From the NCBI RefSeq assembly GCF_026343185.1, contig NZ_JAPEMA010000001.1:4898001-4962000 (forward strand): a DNA stretch of 64,000 nucleotides, read 5' to 3'. Below are positions 48,518 to 57,592 of this stretch, piece after piece. Below the pieces are notes generated by a model, which did not search any database, had not been told where the DNA came from, and saw only the letters and a program-made list of their open reading frames with translations. A program made the translations under genes and the position numbers. Position 1 is the first letter of the stretch. The number at the start of each line of letters is the position of its first letter. The stretch is from Streptomyces sp. NBC_00091. Lineage in GTDB: Bacteria > Actinomycetota > Actinomycetes > Streptomycetales > Streptomycetaceae.

Positions 48518-49402
48518 TCAGGATTCGGCGGGGAGACCGGCCCCGCCCCTGGGAGAGATCACCAGAGGATAGGCCGGGGGAGTACCCCCGAACTCCGGAC
48601 ACACCGCCTGATGATCACACCAGCCGCACAGCTTCGTCGGCCGCGGCCGCCACTCACCCGTCTCCGTCGCCTCCCGGATCGCCTCCCACAGCGCGTGCAG
48701 CTTCCGCTCCACCCGCTCCAGATCCGCCACCACCGGGTCGTACGTCAGCACGTCCCCACTGCCCAGGTACACCAGCTGCAGCCGCCGCGGCACCACCTGC
48801 TTCAGCCGCCACACCACCAGCGCGTAGAACTTCATCTGGAACAGCGCGCCCTCGGCGTACTCCGGCCGCGGCGCCTTCCCCGTCTTGTAGTCGACGATCC
48901 GCACCTCACCCGACGGCGCCACATCCACCCGGTCGATGATCCCGCGCAGCCGCAGCCCCGACTCCAGCTCCGTCTCCACGAAGAACTCCCGCTCCACCGG
49001 CTCCAGCCGCGTCGGGTCCTCCAGCGTGAACCAGCGCTCCACCAGCGCCTCCGCCTCCGACAGCCAGCGCGCCAGCCCCGCCCCGTCGTCCCCCGCAGGG
49101 AACAGCTCCGCCAGCTCCGGCTTCGCCTCCAGCAACCGGTCCCACTGCCCCGGAACCAACGCCTTCGCCCGCGGCACCGTCCGCTCCTGCGCAGGATGAT
49201 CGAAGAGCCGCTCCAGCACCGCGTGCACCAGCGTCCCCCGCGTCGCCGCCGCACTCGGCTTCTCCGGCAGCCGGTCGATCACCCGGAACCGGTACAGCAA
49301 CGGGCACTGCATGAAATCACCGGCCCGCGAAGGGGACAGCGAGGTCGGCCGGGAAGCACCCGAAGAAGCATCAGCGGAACCGGCACCGGGGGTCGTCGTC
49401 AT
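48518..49402 (-). CDS. RecB-family exonuclease with probable Fe-S cluster
   Basis: A 294-residue PD-(D/E)XK nuclease of the Cas4/AddB-tail type: LSPSRAGDFMQCPLLYRFRV (first Cys, near residue 31), GTLVHAVLERLF (His motif), IDRVDVAPSGEVRIVDYKTG (catalytic Asp and Lys, near 180) and C-terminal CGWCDHQAVC. The four Cys (one early, three late) match the 4Fe-4S pattern of this family. It should degrade DNA ends in repair. TAGGGT lies 7 bases before ATG 49402 and no ribosome site is present. No CRISPR genes are near, so a Cas4 role is unlikely. Confidence 0.85.
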   Translation of the reverse strand: MTTTPGAGSADASSGASRPTSLSPSRAGDFMQCPLLYRFRVIDRLPEKPSAAATRGTLVHAVLERLFDHPAQERTVPRAKALVPGQWDRLLEAKPELAELFPAGDDGAGLARWLSEAEALVERWFTLEDPTRLEPVEREFFVETELESGLRLRGIIDRVDVAPSGEVRIVDYKTGKAPRPEYAEGALFQMKFYALVVWRLKQVVPRRLQLVYLGSGDVLTYDPVVADLERVERKLHALWEAIREATETGEWRPRPTKLCGWCDHQAVCPEFGGTPPAYPLVISPRGGAGLPAES

Positions 49403-49560
49403 GCGTAAAACCCTACGACCCGGAACCGACAGCACGCGCATACCATCGACTCCTGGCCCCTCGCACTGCATGATCGGAGCATCACACCGCGCAACAGCGC
49501 ACCGCGCCACCCACACGACGTGGACCACACTGGAAGCAACGCACCGAACGAAGGAAAGCC

Positions 49561-50760
49561 GTGGCAGACACCGACGAAACCGGCGAGCGCGCGAGCAAGC
49601 GCTCCGACCCGGGCGGCGGCATCCTCATGGGCCGCCCCTTCGGCGTGCCCGTCTACGTCTCGCCCAGCTGGTTCCTCGTCGCCGCCCTCATCACCTGGGT
49701 CTTCGGCGACCAGCTCGACCGGGTCCTGCCCGACCTCGGCCCGGCCCGCTACCTGGTCTCCCTCTTCTTCGCCGTCGCGTTCTACGCCTCCGTCCTCGTC
49801 CACGAACTCGCGCACACCATCGCCGCGCTCCGCTTCAAACTCCCGGTCCGCCGCATCCAGCTCCAGTTCTTCGGCGGAGTCTCCGAGATCGAGAAGGAAT
49901 CCGAGACCCCCGGCCGCGAATTCGTCCTCGCCTTCGTCGGCCCCCTCCTCTCCCTCGCCCTCGCCGGACTCTTCTACCTCGGCATGAAGGCCGTCGACCC
50001 CGCCACCGTCCCCGGCGTGCTCCTCGCCGGCCTGATGATCTCCAACCTCCTCGTCGCCGCCTTCAACCTCCTCCCCGGCCTCCCCCTCGACGGCGGCCGC
50101 ATGCTCCGCGCCGTCATCTGGGGCATCACCGGCAAACCCATGACCGGCACCATCGCCGCCGCCTGGGTCGGCCGCGCCCTCGCCGTCGCCGTCCTCCTCG
50201 GCCTGCCGCTCCTCACCCACACCGGAGCCCTCGGCAACCCCACCCAGGAAATCGGCGGCATGGACACCGTCATGGACGCCCTCCTCGCCGCGATCCTGGC
50301 CGCGATCATCTGGACCGGCGCCGGCAACAGCCTGCGCATGGCACGCCTGCGCGAACACCTCCCCGAACTCCAGGCCCGCACCCTCACCCGCCGCGCCATC
50401 CCCGTCCAGACCGCCACCCCCCTCTCCGAAGCCCTCCGCCGAGCCAACGAGGCCGGAGCCCGCGCCCTCGTCGTCGTCGACGGTCAGGGCGACCCCACCG
50501 CCATCGTCCGCGAGACCGCCATCGCCCAGGTCCCCGAACACCGCCGCCCCTGGGTCGCCGTCAGCACCCTCGCCCAGGACCTCACCGACGGCATGAAGGT
50601 TTCCGCGGACCTCACCGGCGAAGAACTCCTCGACCACCTCCGCGCCACCCCCGCCACCGAGTACCTCGTCCTCGAACCCACCGGCGAGATCTACGGCGTC
50701 CTCTCCACCCTCGACGTCGAAAAGGCCTTCGTGAAGGCCATGGCGCGGCCCCAGTCCTGA
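49561..50760 (+). CDS. M50 site-2 type zinc metalloprotease with CBS region
   Basis: A 399-residue polytopic protein. The zinc motif VLVHELAHTIAAL (HExxH near residue 82) and NLLPGLPLDGGRMLRAVIWG (third ligand Asp near 180) define an S2P-like intramembrane protease; six hydrophobic helices span about residues 35-255. The C-terminal 130 residues hold a CBS-type pair (AIPVQTATPLSEALRRANEA, ALVVVDGQGDPTAIV, TEYLVLEPTGEIYGVLSTLD), which may sense adenine nucleotides. GTG 49561 follows AAGGAAAG. The gene is divergent from the RecB-like nuclease and lies 18 bases before trmI, a conserved actinobacterial pairing. Confidence 0.9.
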   Translation: MADTDETGERASKRSDPGGGILMGRPFGVPVYVSPSWFLVAALITWVFGDQLDRVLPDLGPARYLVSLFFAVAFYASVLVHELAHTIAALRFKLPVRRIQLQFFGGVSEIEKESETPGREFVLAFVGPLLSLALAGLFYLGMKAVDPATVPGVLLAGLMISNLLVAAFNLLPGLPLDGGRMLRAVIWGITGKPMTGTIAAAWVGRALAVAVLLGLPLLTHTGALGNPTQEIGGMDTVMDALLAAILAAIIWTGAGNSLRMARLREHLPELQARTLTRRAIPVQTATPLSEALRRANEAGARALVVVDGQGDPTAIVRETAIAQVPEHRRPWVAVSTLAQDLTDGMKVSADLTGEELLDHLRATPATEYLVLEPTGEIYGVLSTLDVEKAFVKAMARPQS

Positions 50761-50778
50761 AGCCAATACACTGGTCAC

Positions 50779-51675
50779 ATGTCCGAACCGACCGGTGCCG
50801 CCCGCCGACGCGGGCCCTTCGAGGTCGGGGACCAGGTTCAGCTCACCGACCCCAAGGGCCGCCACTACACGTTCACGCTCGAAGCCGGGAAGAATTTCCA
50901 CACCCACAAGGGTTCCTTCCCGCACGACGAGCTGATCGGTGCTCCCGAGGGCAGTGTTGTCCGTACCACGGGGAACGTCGCGTACCTCGCGCTGCGCCCC
51001 CTGCTCCCCGACTATGTCCTGTCCATGCCCCGCGGTGCCGCCGTGGTCTACCCCAAGGACGCGGGCCAGATCCTGGCCTTCGCCGACATCTTCCCCGGCG
51101 CCCGCGTCGTGGAAGCAGGCGTCGGATCCGGCTCCCTGAGCAGCTTCCTGCTGCGCGCCATCGGCGACCAGGGCATGCTCCACAGCTACGAGCGCCGCGC
51201 GGACTTCGCCGAGATCGCCACGGCCAACGTCGAGCGCTACTTCGGCGGCCCGCACCCCGCGTGGCAGCTGACCGTGGGCGACCTCCAGGACAACCTGTCC
51301 GACACCGACGTCGACCGCGTCATCCTCGACATGCTCGCCCCCTGGGAGTGCCTGGAGGCCGTCTCCAAGGCCCTCGTCCCCGGCGGCATCCTCTGCTGCT
51401 ACGTGGCCACCACCACCCAGCTCTCGCGCACCGTCGAATCCATCCGCGAGTTCGGCTGCTACGCCGAACCGCAGCCCTGGGAATCGATGATCCGCAACTG
51501 GCACGTCGAAGGCCTCGCCGTCCGCCCCGACCACCGGATGATCGGCCACACCGGCTTCCTGGTCACCGCCCGCCGCCTCGCCGACGGCGTCGAGCCCCCC
51601 ATGCGCCGCCGCCGCCCCTCCAAGGGCGCCTACGGCGAGGACTACGAGGGCCCCGGCAGCGACCGCTCCGCATAG
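50779..51675 (+). CDS. trmI: tRNA (adenine-58-N1)-methyltransferase TrmI
   Basis: A 298-residue AdoMet enzyme that methylates A58 in the T loop of tRNA. Seen: N-terminal substrate domain (GRHYTFTLEAGKNFHTHKG), AdoMet motif I RVVEAGVGSGSLSSFLLRA near residue 110, YERRADF, the catalytic DMLAPWECLE and a basic C-terminal tail with MRRRRPSKGAYGEDYEGP. TACACT lies 6 bases before the ATG with no ribosome site, so a leaderless message is likely although the M50 gene is just upstream. In actinobacteria the gene typically adjoins the Mpa/Arc proteasome region, as here. Confidence 0.95.
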   Translation: MSEPTGAARRRGPFEVGDQVQLTDPKGRHYTFTLEAGKNFHTHKGSFPHDELIGAPEGSVVRTTGNVAYLALRPLLPDYVLSMPRGAAVVYPKDAGQILAFADIFPGARVVEAGVGSGSLSSFLLRAIGDQGMLHSYERRADFAEIATANVERYFGGPHPAWQLTVGDLQDNLSDTDVDRVILDMLAPWECLEAVSKALVPGGILCCYVATTTQLSRTVESIREFGCYAEPQPWESMIRNWHVEGLAVRPDHRMIGHTGFLVTARRLADGVEPPMRRRRPSKGAYGEDYEGPGSDRSA

Positions 51676-51707
51676 CCTGCCCACGCAGCCGCCCCACCAA
51701 CACGAAA

Positions 51708-51760
51708 GCGCTGTGGCGCAGTTCCCCGGACGAACCGGGAACTGCGCCACAGCGCCTTTT
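51708..51760 (+). terminator. Terminator after trmI
   Basis: GCGCTGTGGCGCAGTTCCC pairs with GGGAACTGCGCCACAGCGC, followed by CTTTT; an inner CGG/CCG adds stability. It is among the strongest hairpins of the window. Confidence 0.85.
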
Positions 51761-51872
51761 CGTTGCCTTTTCGATGCCGCAAGGAGCCGACGCGGACCCG
51801 GCCGTGCCACCCCCGTGTGAGGTGTGGCACGATGCTGGCTCCCCGTCACCCTTCGCACAGGAGACACCCGGC

Positions 51873-52448
51873 GTGCTGCACAGCCCCACCGACCTGGCGC
51901 ACCGTCGCACCAGGCCCGTCCACTGGGTCGCCACGGCCTCCGCCCTCGCCGCCGTCATAGCCGGCGCAGGCCTGCTCCAGCCAGACCGGGCCACCGGAGC
52001 CACCCCCGCGGCCGGCGCCCCGAGCGCCCCGAAGGCCACCGCCCCCGACGCGCACGCGGCCACGTACCCACTGGACTGCAAGGGCGCCCCGCACACCGTC
52101 ACCGACACCGCCCAGGGCGACCTCGACGGCGACGGCCGCCCCGAGACCGTCGCGGCCGTCCGCTGCGACGCCGGCTCCGGCACCCCGCCCCACGCGATCT
52201 ACGTACTCGCCCAGGACCGGCAGGAGGGCTCCGCCCCCCGCGTCGTCGCCACCCTCCTCGACGCCACGCGCCGCCGGACCGCGACCGACCTCACCGTGCG
52301 CGACGGACTCGTCACCGCACGTCTCCTCGGCTACTCCGCGCCCTCGGTCCCGCGCTCCAGCCCCGACGTCACACAGCTCGCCAAGTGGCGCTGGGCCGCC
52401 GGGAAATTCCGCCAGGAGCTGACGGACTCGGCCGCCGGAAGTGTTTGA
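51873..52448 (+). CDS. Secreted hypothetical protein with Ca-binding-like DxDGDG motif
   Basis: A 191-residue protein with an N-terminal signal (basic RRTRPVHW, then ATASALAAVIAGAGLL at residues 18-33), an Ala/Pro linker and a small domain with two Cys (LDCKGAP, VRCDAG) and GDLDGDGRPETVAAV, the FG-GAP/EF-loop type calcium motif. It is likely exported. GTG 51873 follows AGGAGA; an in-frame ATG at 51774 would place the signal 33 residues inside and is rejected. I know of no function; a cell-surface role is a guess. Confidence 0.7.
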   Translation: MLHSPTDLAHRRTRPVHWVATASALAAVIAGAGLLQPDRATGATPAAGAPSAPKATAPDAHAATYPLDCKGAPHTVTDTAQGDLDGDGRPETVAAVRCDAGSGTPPHAIYVLAQDRQEGSAPRVVATLLDATRRRTATDLTVRDGLVTARLLGYSAPSVPRSSPDVTQLAKWRWAAGKFRQELTDSAAGSV

Positions 52449-52452
52449 ACCG

Positions 52453-52773
52453 TCACTCCGCGTCCGGGCCGAACACCTCGACCCTGTCCGAAACGCGCCT
52501 TACGTGGATGCAGTCACCCGGACATTCCTTCGCCGAGTCGACCACGTCCTGGAGCAGCGTCAGAGGAACCGGAGTGGTCGCCCCCGCCTCCACGAGGAGC
52601 TCGTCCTCGGAGCTCTTCACATACGCCAGACCATCGATGTCCAGCTCGAATACCTCGGGGGCGTACTGCACGCAGATGCCGTCCCCGGTGCACAGGTCCT
52701 GGTCGATCCAGACCTCCAGAGGCTCCCCGGCCCCCTCGGAACCACCCGTCGGGGCCTCCTGCTGCACGGTCAT
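52453..52773 (-). CDS. Small ferredoxin, 3Fe-4S type
   Basis: A 106-residue ferredoxin. Cluster ligands lie in DLCTGDGICVQYAPEVFELD (C-x5-C, near residues 28-34) and ECPGDCIHV (near 86-90), the layout of actinobacterial 3Fe-4S (or 4Fe-4S) ferredoxins that feed cytochromes P450. The N-terminus is an acidic 20-residue extension. Its redox partner is not adjacent: no P450 or reductase gene lies in the window. ATG 52773 is preceded by GCAGGAG. It is divergent from arc across a 265-base region. Confidence 0.88.
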   Translation of the reverse strand: MTVQQEAPTGGSEGAGEPLEVWIDQDLCTGDGICVQYAPEVFELDIDGLAYVKSSEDELLVEAGATTPVPLTLLQDVVDSAKECPGDCIHVRRVSDRVEVFGPDAE

Positions 52774-53038
52774 ATCTCCTGCCGTTTCCTGCTCTGAGTG
52801 ATCCGCCGCGAACGCATACTCGCGGCAAGTCGCGCGAGCCCTGACGGGTGTTGAACAGTTCGACCTTACAACCGGCTGCTTTCCGATGTTGAAGGGTGGG
52901 TATTTCCTTGGCGTGAGGGAGTACGCAAGGGTGAAGATCGGACACACCTCTACCGTCTTTGTGATCTAGGGGTTTCAATCACCACCAGCCCAGGTAGGGT
53001 CAGGAAGCGTCCAGCTCCCCTTGGAGGAGGTGAGGACC

Positions 53039-54805
53039 GTGGCAGCCCACGACGACGACATCAACCGCGGCATCCGGCCCGGGCGAGGGTCTGAGGACCC
53101 CGCTGGCCAGGTTGCCTATCTCGAGCAGGAAATCGCCGTCCTGCGACGCAAGCTCGCCGACTCTCCGCGTCACACGAGGATTCTCGAAGAGCGGATCGTC
53201 GAGCTCCAGACGAATCTGGCAGGCGTCTCCGCGCAGAACGAACGACTGGCGAACACCCTCCGTGAGGCCCGCGACCAGATCGTGGCCCTCAAGGAAGAGG
53301 TCGACCGGCTCGCACAGCCGCCGGCCGGCTTCGGTGTCTTCCTTCAGGCGAACGAGGACGGCACCGTCGACATCTTCACCGGCGGCCGAAAGCTCCGCGT
53401 GAACGTGAGCCCCAGCGTCGAACCGGAAGACCTCCGGCGCGGCCAGGAGGTCATGCTCAACGAAGCGCTCAACGTGGTCGAGGCCATGGCGTACGAGCGG
53501 GCCGGGGACATCGTCACCCTCAAGGAGATCCTCGAGGACGGCGAGCGCGCCCTGGTGGTCGGGCACACCGACGAGGAGAGGGTGGTGAGGCTCGCCGAGC
53601 CGCTCCTGGACATCACCATCCGCCCCGGCGACGCCCTCCTGCTCGAGCCCCGCTCCGGCTACGTCTACGAGGTCGTCCCCAAGAGCGAGGTCGAGGACCT
53701 GGTCCTCGAAGAGGTCCCGGACATCGACTACGAGAAGATCGGCGGCCTGGGCGACCAGATCGAGCTGATCCGCGACGCCGTCGAGCTCCCCTACCTCTAC
53801 CCCGACCTGTTCAAGGAGCACGAACTGCGGCCCCCGAAGGGCATCCTGCTCTACGGCCCGCCCGGCTGCGGCAAGACGCTCATCGCCAAGGCCGTCGCCA
53901 ACTCCCTTGCCAAGAAGGTCGCGGAAGTGACCGGGCAGGCGGCCGGCAAGTCGTACTTCCTGAACATCAAGGGCCCCGAGCTCCTCAACAAGTACGTCGG
54001 CGAGACCGAGCGGCACATCCGCCTCGTCTTCCAGCGTGCCCGGGAGAAGGCGAGCGAGGGCACCCCCGTCATCGTCTTCTTCGACGAGATGGAATCCCTC
54101 TTCCGCACCCGCGGATCCGGAGTCAGCTCGGACGTGGAGAACACCATCGTCCCCCAGCTGCTCGCCGAGATCGACGGCGTGGAAGGCCTGGAGAACGTCA
54201 TCGTCATCGGCGCCTCCAACCGCGAGGACATGATCGACCCGGCCATCCTGCGCCCCGGACGCCTCGATGTGAAGATCAAGATCGAGCGCCCGGACGCCGA
54301 GGCCGCGAAGGACATCTTCGCCAAGTACCTCAAGGCCTCGCTCCCGCTCCACACGGACGACCTGAGCGAACACTCGGGCTCGGCCGAGGTCGCCGTCCAC
54401 AGCATGATCCAGACCGTCGTCGAGCAGATGTACGCCGAAACCGAGGAGAACCGCTTCCTCGAGGTCACGTACGCCAACGGCGACAAGGAAGTCCTCTACT
54501 TCAAGGACTTCAACTCCGGAGCCATGATCCAGAACATCGTGGACCGGGCCAAGAAGATGGCCATCAAGGCCTTCCTCGAGCACAACCAGAAGGGCCTGCG
54601 GGTCTCCCACCTCCTCCAGGCCTGCGTGGACGAGTTCAAGGAGAACGAGGACCTGCCCAACACCACCAACCCGGACGACTGGGCCCGCATCTCCGGAAAG
54701 AAGGGCGAGCGGATCGTATTCATCCGCACCCTCGTCACCGGAAAGCAAGGCGCGGACACCGGACGCTCCATCGACACGGTGGCGAACACCGGTCAGTACC
54801 TCTGA
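53039..54805 (+). CDS. arc: Proteasome-associated AAA+ ATPase Arc/Mpa
   Basis: A 588-residue hexameric unfoldase that recognises pupylated proteins and feeds them to the 20S core. Order: N-terminal coiled coil that binds Pup (about residues 20-85), two OB folds (about 90-225), AAA+ module with Walker A GPPGCGKT (near 280) and Walker [13 protein letters not shown] (near 345), and a C-terminus ending GQYL, the Tyr-containing tail needed to open the proteasome gate. GTG 53039 follows GGAGGAGGTGAGG. TAGGGT at 52994-52999 is a likely minus-10 box. A strong terminator separates it from dop. Confidence 0.97.
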   Translation: MAAHDDDINRGIRPGRGSEDPAGQVAYLEQEIAVLRRKLADSPRHTRILEERIVELQTNLAGVSAQNERLANTLREARDQIVALKEEVDRLAQPPAGFGVFLQANEDGTVDIFTGGRKLRVNVSPSVEPEDLRRGQEVMLNEALNVVEAMAYERAGDIVTLKEILEDGERALVVGHTDEERVVRLAEPLLDITIRPGDALLLEPRSGYVYEVVPKSEVEDLVLEEVPDIDYEKIGGLGDQIELIRDAVELPYLYPDLFKEHELRPPKGILLYGPPGCGKTLIAKAVANSLAKKVAEVTGQAAGKSYFLNIKGPELLNKYVGETERHIRLVFQRAREKASEGTPVIVFFDEMESLFRTRGSGVSSDVENTIVPQLLAEIDGVEGLENVIVIGASNREDMIDPAILRPGRLDVKIKIERPDAEAAKDIFAKYLKASLPLHTDDLSEHSGSAEVAVHSMIQTVVEQMYAETEENRFLEVTYANGDKEVLYFKDFNSGAMIQNIVDRAKKMAIKAFLEHNQKGLRVSHLLQACVDEFKENEDLPNTTNPDDWARISGKKGERIVFIRTLVTGKQGADTGRSIDTVANTGQYL

Positions 54806-54812
54806 CGAAGCG

Positions 54813-54862
54813 AGGCGGCTGCGGGTGCCTCACCGGGCACCCGCAGCCGCCTGCTTTACCGC
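54813..54862 (+). terminator. Terminator after arc
   Basis: AGGCGGCTGCGGGTGCC pairs perfectly over 17 bases with its complement (54836-54852) across TCACCG, followed by GCTTTACC. Dop therefore needs its own promoter; TAGGCT at 54946-54951 is a candidate minus-10 box. Confidence 0.8.
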
Positions 54863-55068
54863 CCGGTATTCCCGTCTGCTCTTTTCGGCCGGGGACAAGG
54901 CAAAGTCAATGACCGAAATGATCTCCCCACCAGCGCGGAGTGGTTCTAGGCTCTTCCGTACCGCCGGTCGCGCAGTGCGGGGACGGGCACCGCACATGAC
55001 GCACCGGAGCACCAGCGGTACTTGAGCGCCGCTCCCGAACGGGAGCGCCGCCGGGCAAGGAGGGCCGC

Positions 55069-56580
55069 ATGACCGTACGGCGAGTAATGGGGATCGAAAC
55101 GGAGTACGGGATCTCCGTTCCGGGGCACCCGAACGCCAATGCCATGCTCACCTCGTCCCAGATCGTCAACGCCTACGCGGCGGCGATGCACCGGGCGCGA
55201 CGCGCCCGCTGGGACTTCGAGGAGGAGAATCCGCTGCGGGACGCCCGCGGCTTCGACCTCGCCCGCGAGGCCGCCGACAACAGCCAGCTCACCGACGAGG
55301 ACATCGGCCTCGCCAACGTCATCCTGACGAACGGCGCACGGCTCTACGTCGACCACGCCCACCCCGAGTACAGCTCGCCCGAGATCACCAACCCCCTCGA
55401 CGCGGTGCTGTGGGACAAGGCCGGCGAACGGATCATGGCCGAGGCCGCCGAGCGGGCCGCCCAGCTGCCCGGCGCCCAGCCGATCCACCTCTACAAGAAC
55501 AACACCGACAACAAGGGCGCCTCCTACGGCACGCACGAGAACTACCTGATGAAGCGGGAGACCCCCTTCTCGGACATCGTGCGCCACCTGACCCCCTTCT
55601 TCGTCTCCCGCCAGGTCGTCACCGGCGCCGGCCGCGTCGGCATCGGCCAGGACGGCCGTGAGCACGGCTTCCAGATCAGCCAGCGGGCGGACTACTTCGA
55701 GGTCGAGGTCGGGCTGGAGACCACCCTCAAGCGCCCCATCATCAACACCCGCGACGAACCCCACTCGGACGCCGAGAAGTACCGCCGCCTCCACGTGATC
55801 ATCGGCGACGCGAACCTCTCCGAGATCTCCACGTACCTGAAGCTGGGCACGACGGCCCTGGTCCTCTCGATGATCGAGGACGGCTTCATCAACGTCGACC
55901 TCGCCGTGGACCAGCCCGTGCGCACCCTCCACCAGGTCTCCCACGACCCGGACCTCCAGCACCTCATCACCCTGCGCAGCGGGCGCACCCTGACCGCCGT
56001 ACAACTCCAGATGGAGTACTTCGAGCTGGCCAGGAAGTACGTGGACGAGCGTTTCGGGGCCGACGCGGACGAGCAGACCAAGGATGTCCTCACTCGGTGG
56101 GAGGACGTGCTGGGGCGCCTGGAGACCGACCCGATGAGCCTGTCGGGGGAGCTGGACTGGATCGCCAAGCGGGAGATCCTGGAGGGCTACCGACGGCGCG
56201 ACGGGCTCGGCTGGGACGCGGCGCGGCTGCACCTGGTGGACCTCCAGTACTCCGACGTGCGGCCCGAGAAGGGCCTGTACAACCGCCTCGTCGCCCGCGG
56301 GAAGATGAAGCGGCTGGTGGAGGAGCCGGCGGTGGAGCGGGCCGAGGGCAAGCCGCCGGAGGACACCCGGGCCTACTTCCGGGGCCGGTGCCTCGAGCAG
56401 TACGCGGACGACGTGGCGGCGGCCTCCTGGGACTCGGTGATCTTCGACCTCCCGGGCCGGGACTCCCTCCAGCGGGTCCCGACCATGGAACCCCTGCGGG
56501 GGACCCGGAACCACGTCAAGGAGCTCCTGGACCGCTGTCGTACGGCGGAGGACCTGGTCCGCGTGCTTTCGGGGCAGTGA
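55069..56580 (+). CDS. dop: Depupylase/deamidase Dop
   Basis: A 503-residue carboxylate-amine-ligase-like enzyme. Dop removes Pup from proteins and, where Pup ends in Gln, deamidates it. Seen: [10 protein letters not shown] with the nucleotide Glu at residue 10, [41 protein letters not shown] and the C-terminal domain. The stretch around residues 45-75 ([15 protein letters not shown]) corresponds to the Dop-loop that distinguishes it from PafA. AAGGAGGG precedes the ATG. It lies between arc and pup. Confidence 0.97.
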   Translation: MTVRRVMGIETEYGISVPGHPNANAMLTSSQIVNAYAAAMHRARRARWDFEEENPLRDARGFDLAREAADNSQLTDEDIGLANVILTNGARLYVDHAHPEYSSPEITNPLDAVLWDKAGERIMAEAAERAAQLPGAQPIHLYKNNTDNKGASYGTHENYLMKRETPFSDIVRHLTPFFVSRQVVTGAGRVGIGQDGREHGFQISQRADYFEVEVGLETTLKRPIINTRDEPHSDAEKYRRLHVIIGDANLSEISTYLKLGTTALVLSMIEDGFINVDLAVDQPVRTLHQVSHDPDLQHLITLRSGRTLTAVQLQMEYFELARKYVDERFGADADEQTKDVLTRWEDVLGRLETDPMSLSGELDWIAKREILEGYRRRDGLGWDAARLHLVDLQYSDVRPEKGLYNRLVARGKMKRLVEEPAVERAEGKPPEDTRAYFRGRCLEQYADDVAAASWDSVIFDLPGRDSLQRVPTMEPLRGTRNHVKELLDRCRTAEDLVRVLSGQ

Positions 56581-56662
56581 AGTGGCCTGAAAGGCCTCCG
56601 GTCCGGGAATCATGAAATCAGCCGGACGTTATGCCGGATCTTTTGAACGAGTGCGGGGACGA

Positions 56663-56692
56663 ATGTCGGACCCTCCTTGTAGGGTCCGACAT
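56663..56692 (+). promoter_or_regulatory. Perfect 12-base inverted repeat between dop and pup
   Basis: ATGTCGGACCCT and AGGGTCCGACAT flank CCTTGT, 77 bases before pup. No T-tract follows, so it could be an RNA processing or stability hairpin, an attenuator, or an operator. A weaker GAGA/TCTC hairpin follows at about 56713-56732. Confidence 0.5.
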
Positions 56693-56768
56693 AGGGTCTG
56701 ATCTTGAGAGGTCCCGAATCCCGGGGTCTCTTCATGTGAGCGTGCGAACCGAGCGGGGTGAGGTAGAC

Positions 56769-56981
56769 ATGGCGACCAAGGACACCGGCGGCGGACAGCA
56801 GAAGGCGACGCGCTCGACCGAGGAGGTCGAGGAGACGACCGCCGAGGCGAGCGCCGACCTCAAGGAACGGCAGGAGAAGCTCTCCGACGACGTCGACTCG
56901 GTTCTTGACGAGATTGACGATGTACTCGAGGAGAATGCCGAGGACTTCGTGCGCTCATTTGTGCAGAAAGGTGGCGAATGA
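56769..56981 (+). CDS. pup: Prokaryotic ubiquitin-like protein Pup
   Basis: A 70-residue, intrinsically disordered modifier. The N-terminus ATKDTGGGQQKATRSTEE is hydrophilic, the middle KERQEKLSDDVDSVLDEIDD forms the helix that pairs with the Arc coiled coil, and the C-terminus is FVQKGGE. The last residue is Glu, so it can be ligated by PafA through its gamma-carboxylate without deamidation. GAGGT precedes the ATG. The endonuclease VII-like gene begins 5 bases after its stop and prcB, prcA follow. Confidence 0.97.
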   Translation: MATKDTGGGQQKATRSTEEVEETTAEASADLKERQEKLSDDVDSVLDEIDDVLEENAEDFVRSFVQKGGE

Positions 56982-56986
56982 GCTAA

Positions 56987-57592
56987 ATGTCCGATTCGGC
57001 GAATGGGAGGCAGTGCCGACGCTGCCTTGAGGTGCTCGCGCCTGACTCGTTCGCGGCGGACCGGAACCGTCCCGACGGGCTCCAGACGCGATGTCGCAAG
57101 TGTGTCTCCGAATACTGCGCCGAGCGATACCGGGCCCGTCGGGCTGCTGAGGGCAAGACTGTCCGCGAGAAGGTGGATGTGCCGGATGGGCGCAAACTCT
57201 GCCGGACGTGCGGAGAGGTCAAGCCGCACAGCGAGTGGCATCGCCGGAAGAGTGCTCCTGATGGTCTCGCGACGCGATGCAAGGCCTGCCGCAAGCCCCG
57301 GGACAGTGCCGGGCACCTGAAGCGGAAGTATGGAATCACGGAGGCCGAGCGCGATCAGATGATCGCAGCTCAGGGCGGCCTCTGCTGTCTCTGCCTCCGG
57401 GCTCCGGCCGTGCATGTGGATCATTGCCACACGACGGGTAGGGTCCGAGGCGTACTTTGCTTCAACTGCAACGTGGGCCTTGGCCTATTGAAGGAGAATC
57501 CCGACCGCTTTCGTCGGGCAGCCGCTTACGTGGAAGGAAACCTGTGGAACCCAACACTCGTAGCACAGGGCGTCTACCGGCAGCCTTCCTGA
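56987..57592 (+). CDS. Endonuclease VII-like nuclease with duplicated zinc knuckles
   Basis: A 201-residue protein with two N-terminal Cys4 units (QCRRC...TRCRKC and LCRTC...TRCKAC, residues about 9-39 and 71-101, sharing [18 protein letters not shown]) and a C-terminal recombination endonuclease VII domain: [20 protein letters not shown] then [12 protein letters not shown] (about 133-168). The T4 relative (gp49) resolves Holliday junctions. GC content is visibly lower than in flanking genes, suggesting phage origin. It lies between pup and prcB and its last 49 bases overlap prcB, so it is locked into the proteasome operon. No ribosome site of strength precedes the ATG; translation is probably coupled to pup. 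Confidence 0.85.
   Translation: MSDSANGRQCRRCLEVLAPDSFAADRNRPDGLQTRCRKCVSEYCAERYRARRAAEGKTVREKVDVPDGRKLCRTCGEVKPHSEWHRRKSAPDGLATRCKACRKPRDSAGHLKRKYGITEAERDQMIAAQGGLCCLCLRAPAVHVDHCHTTGRVRGVLCFNCNVGLGLLKENPDRFRRAAAYVEGNLWNPTLVAQGVYRQPS

Noticed and set aside
48518..49402. Cas4 of a CRISPR system
   Set aside because: No repeats, spacers or other cas genes occur in the window; the protein fits standalone RecB-family nucleases.
51774..51872. Upstream ATG for the secreted Ca-motif protein
   Set aside because: It would bury the signal peptide 33 residues inside, while AGGAGA supports GTG 51873.
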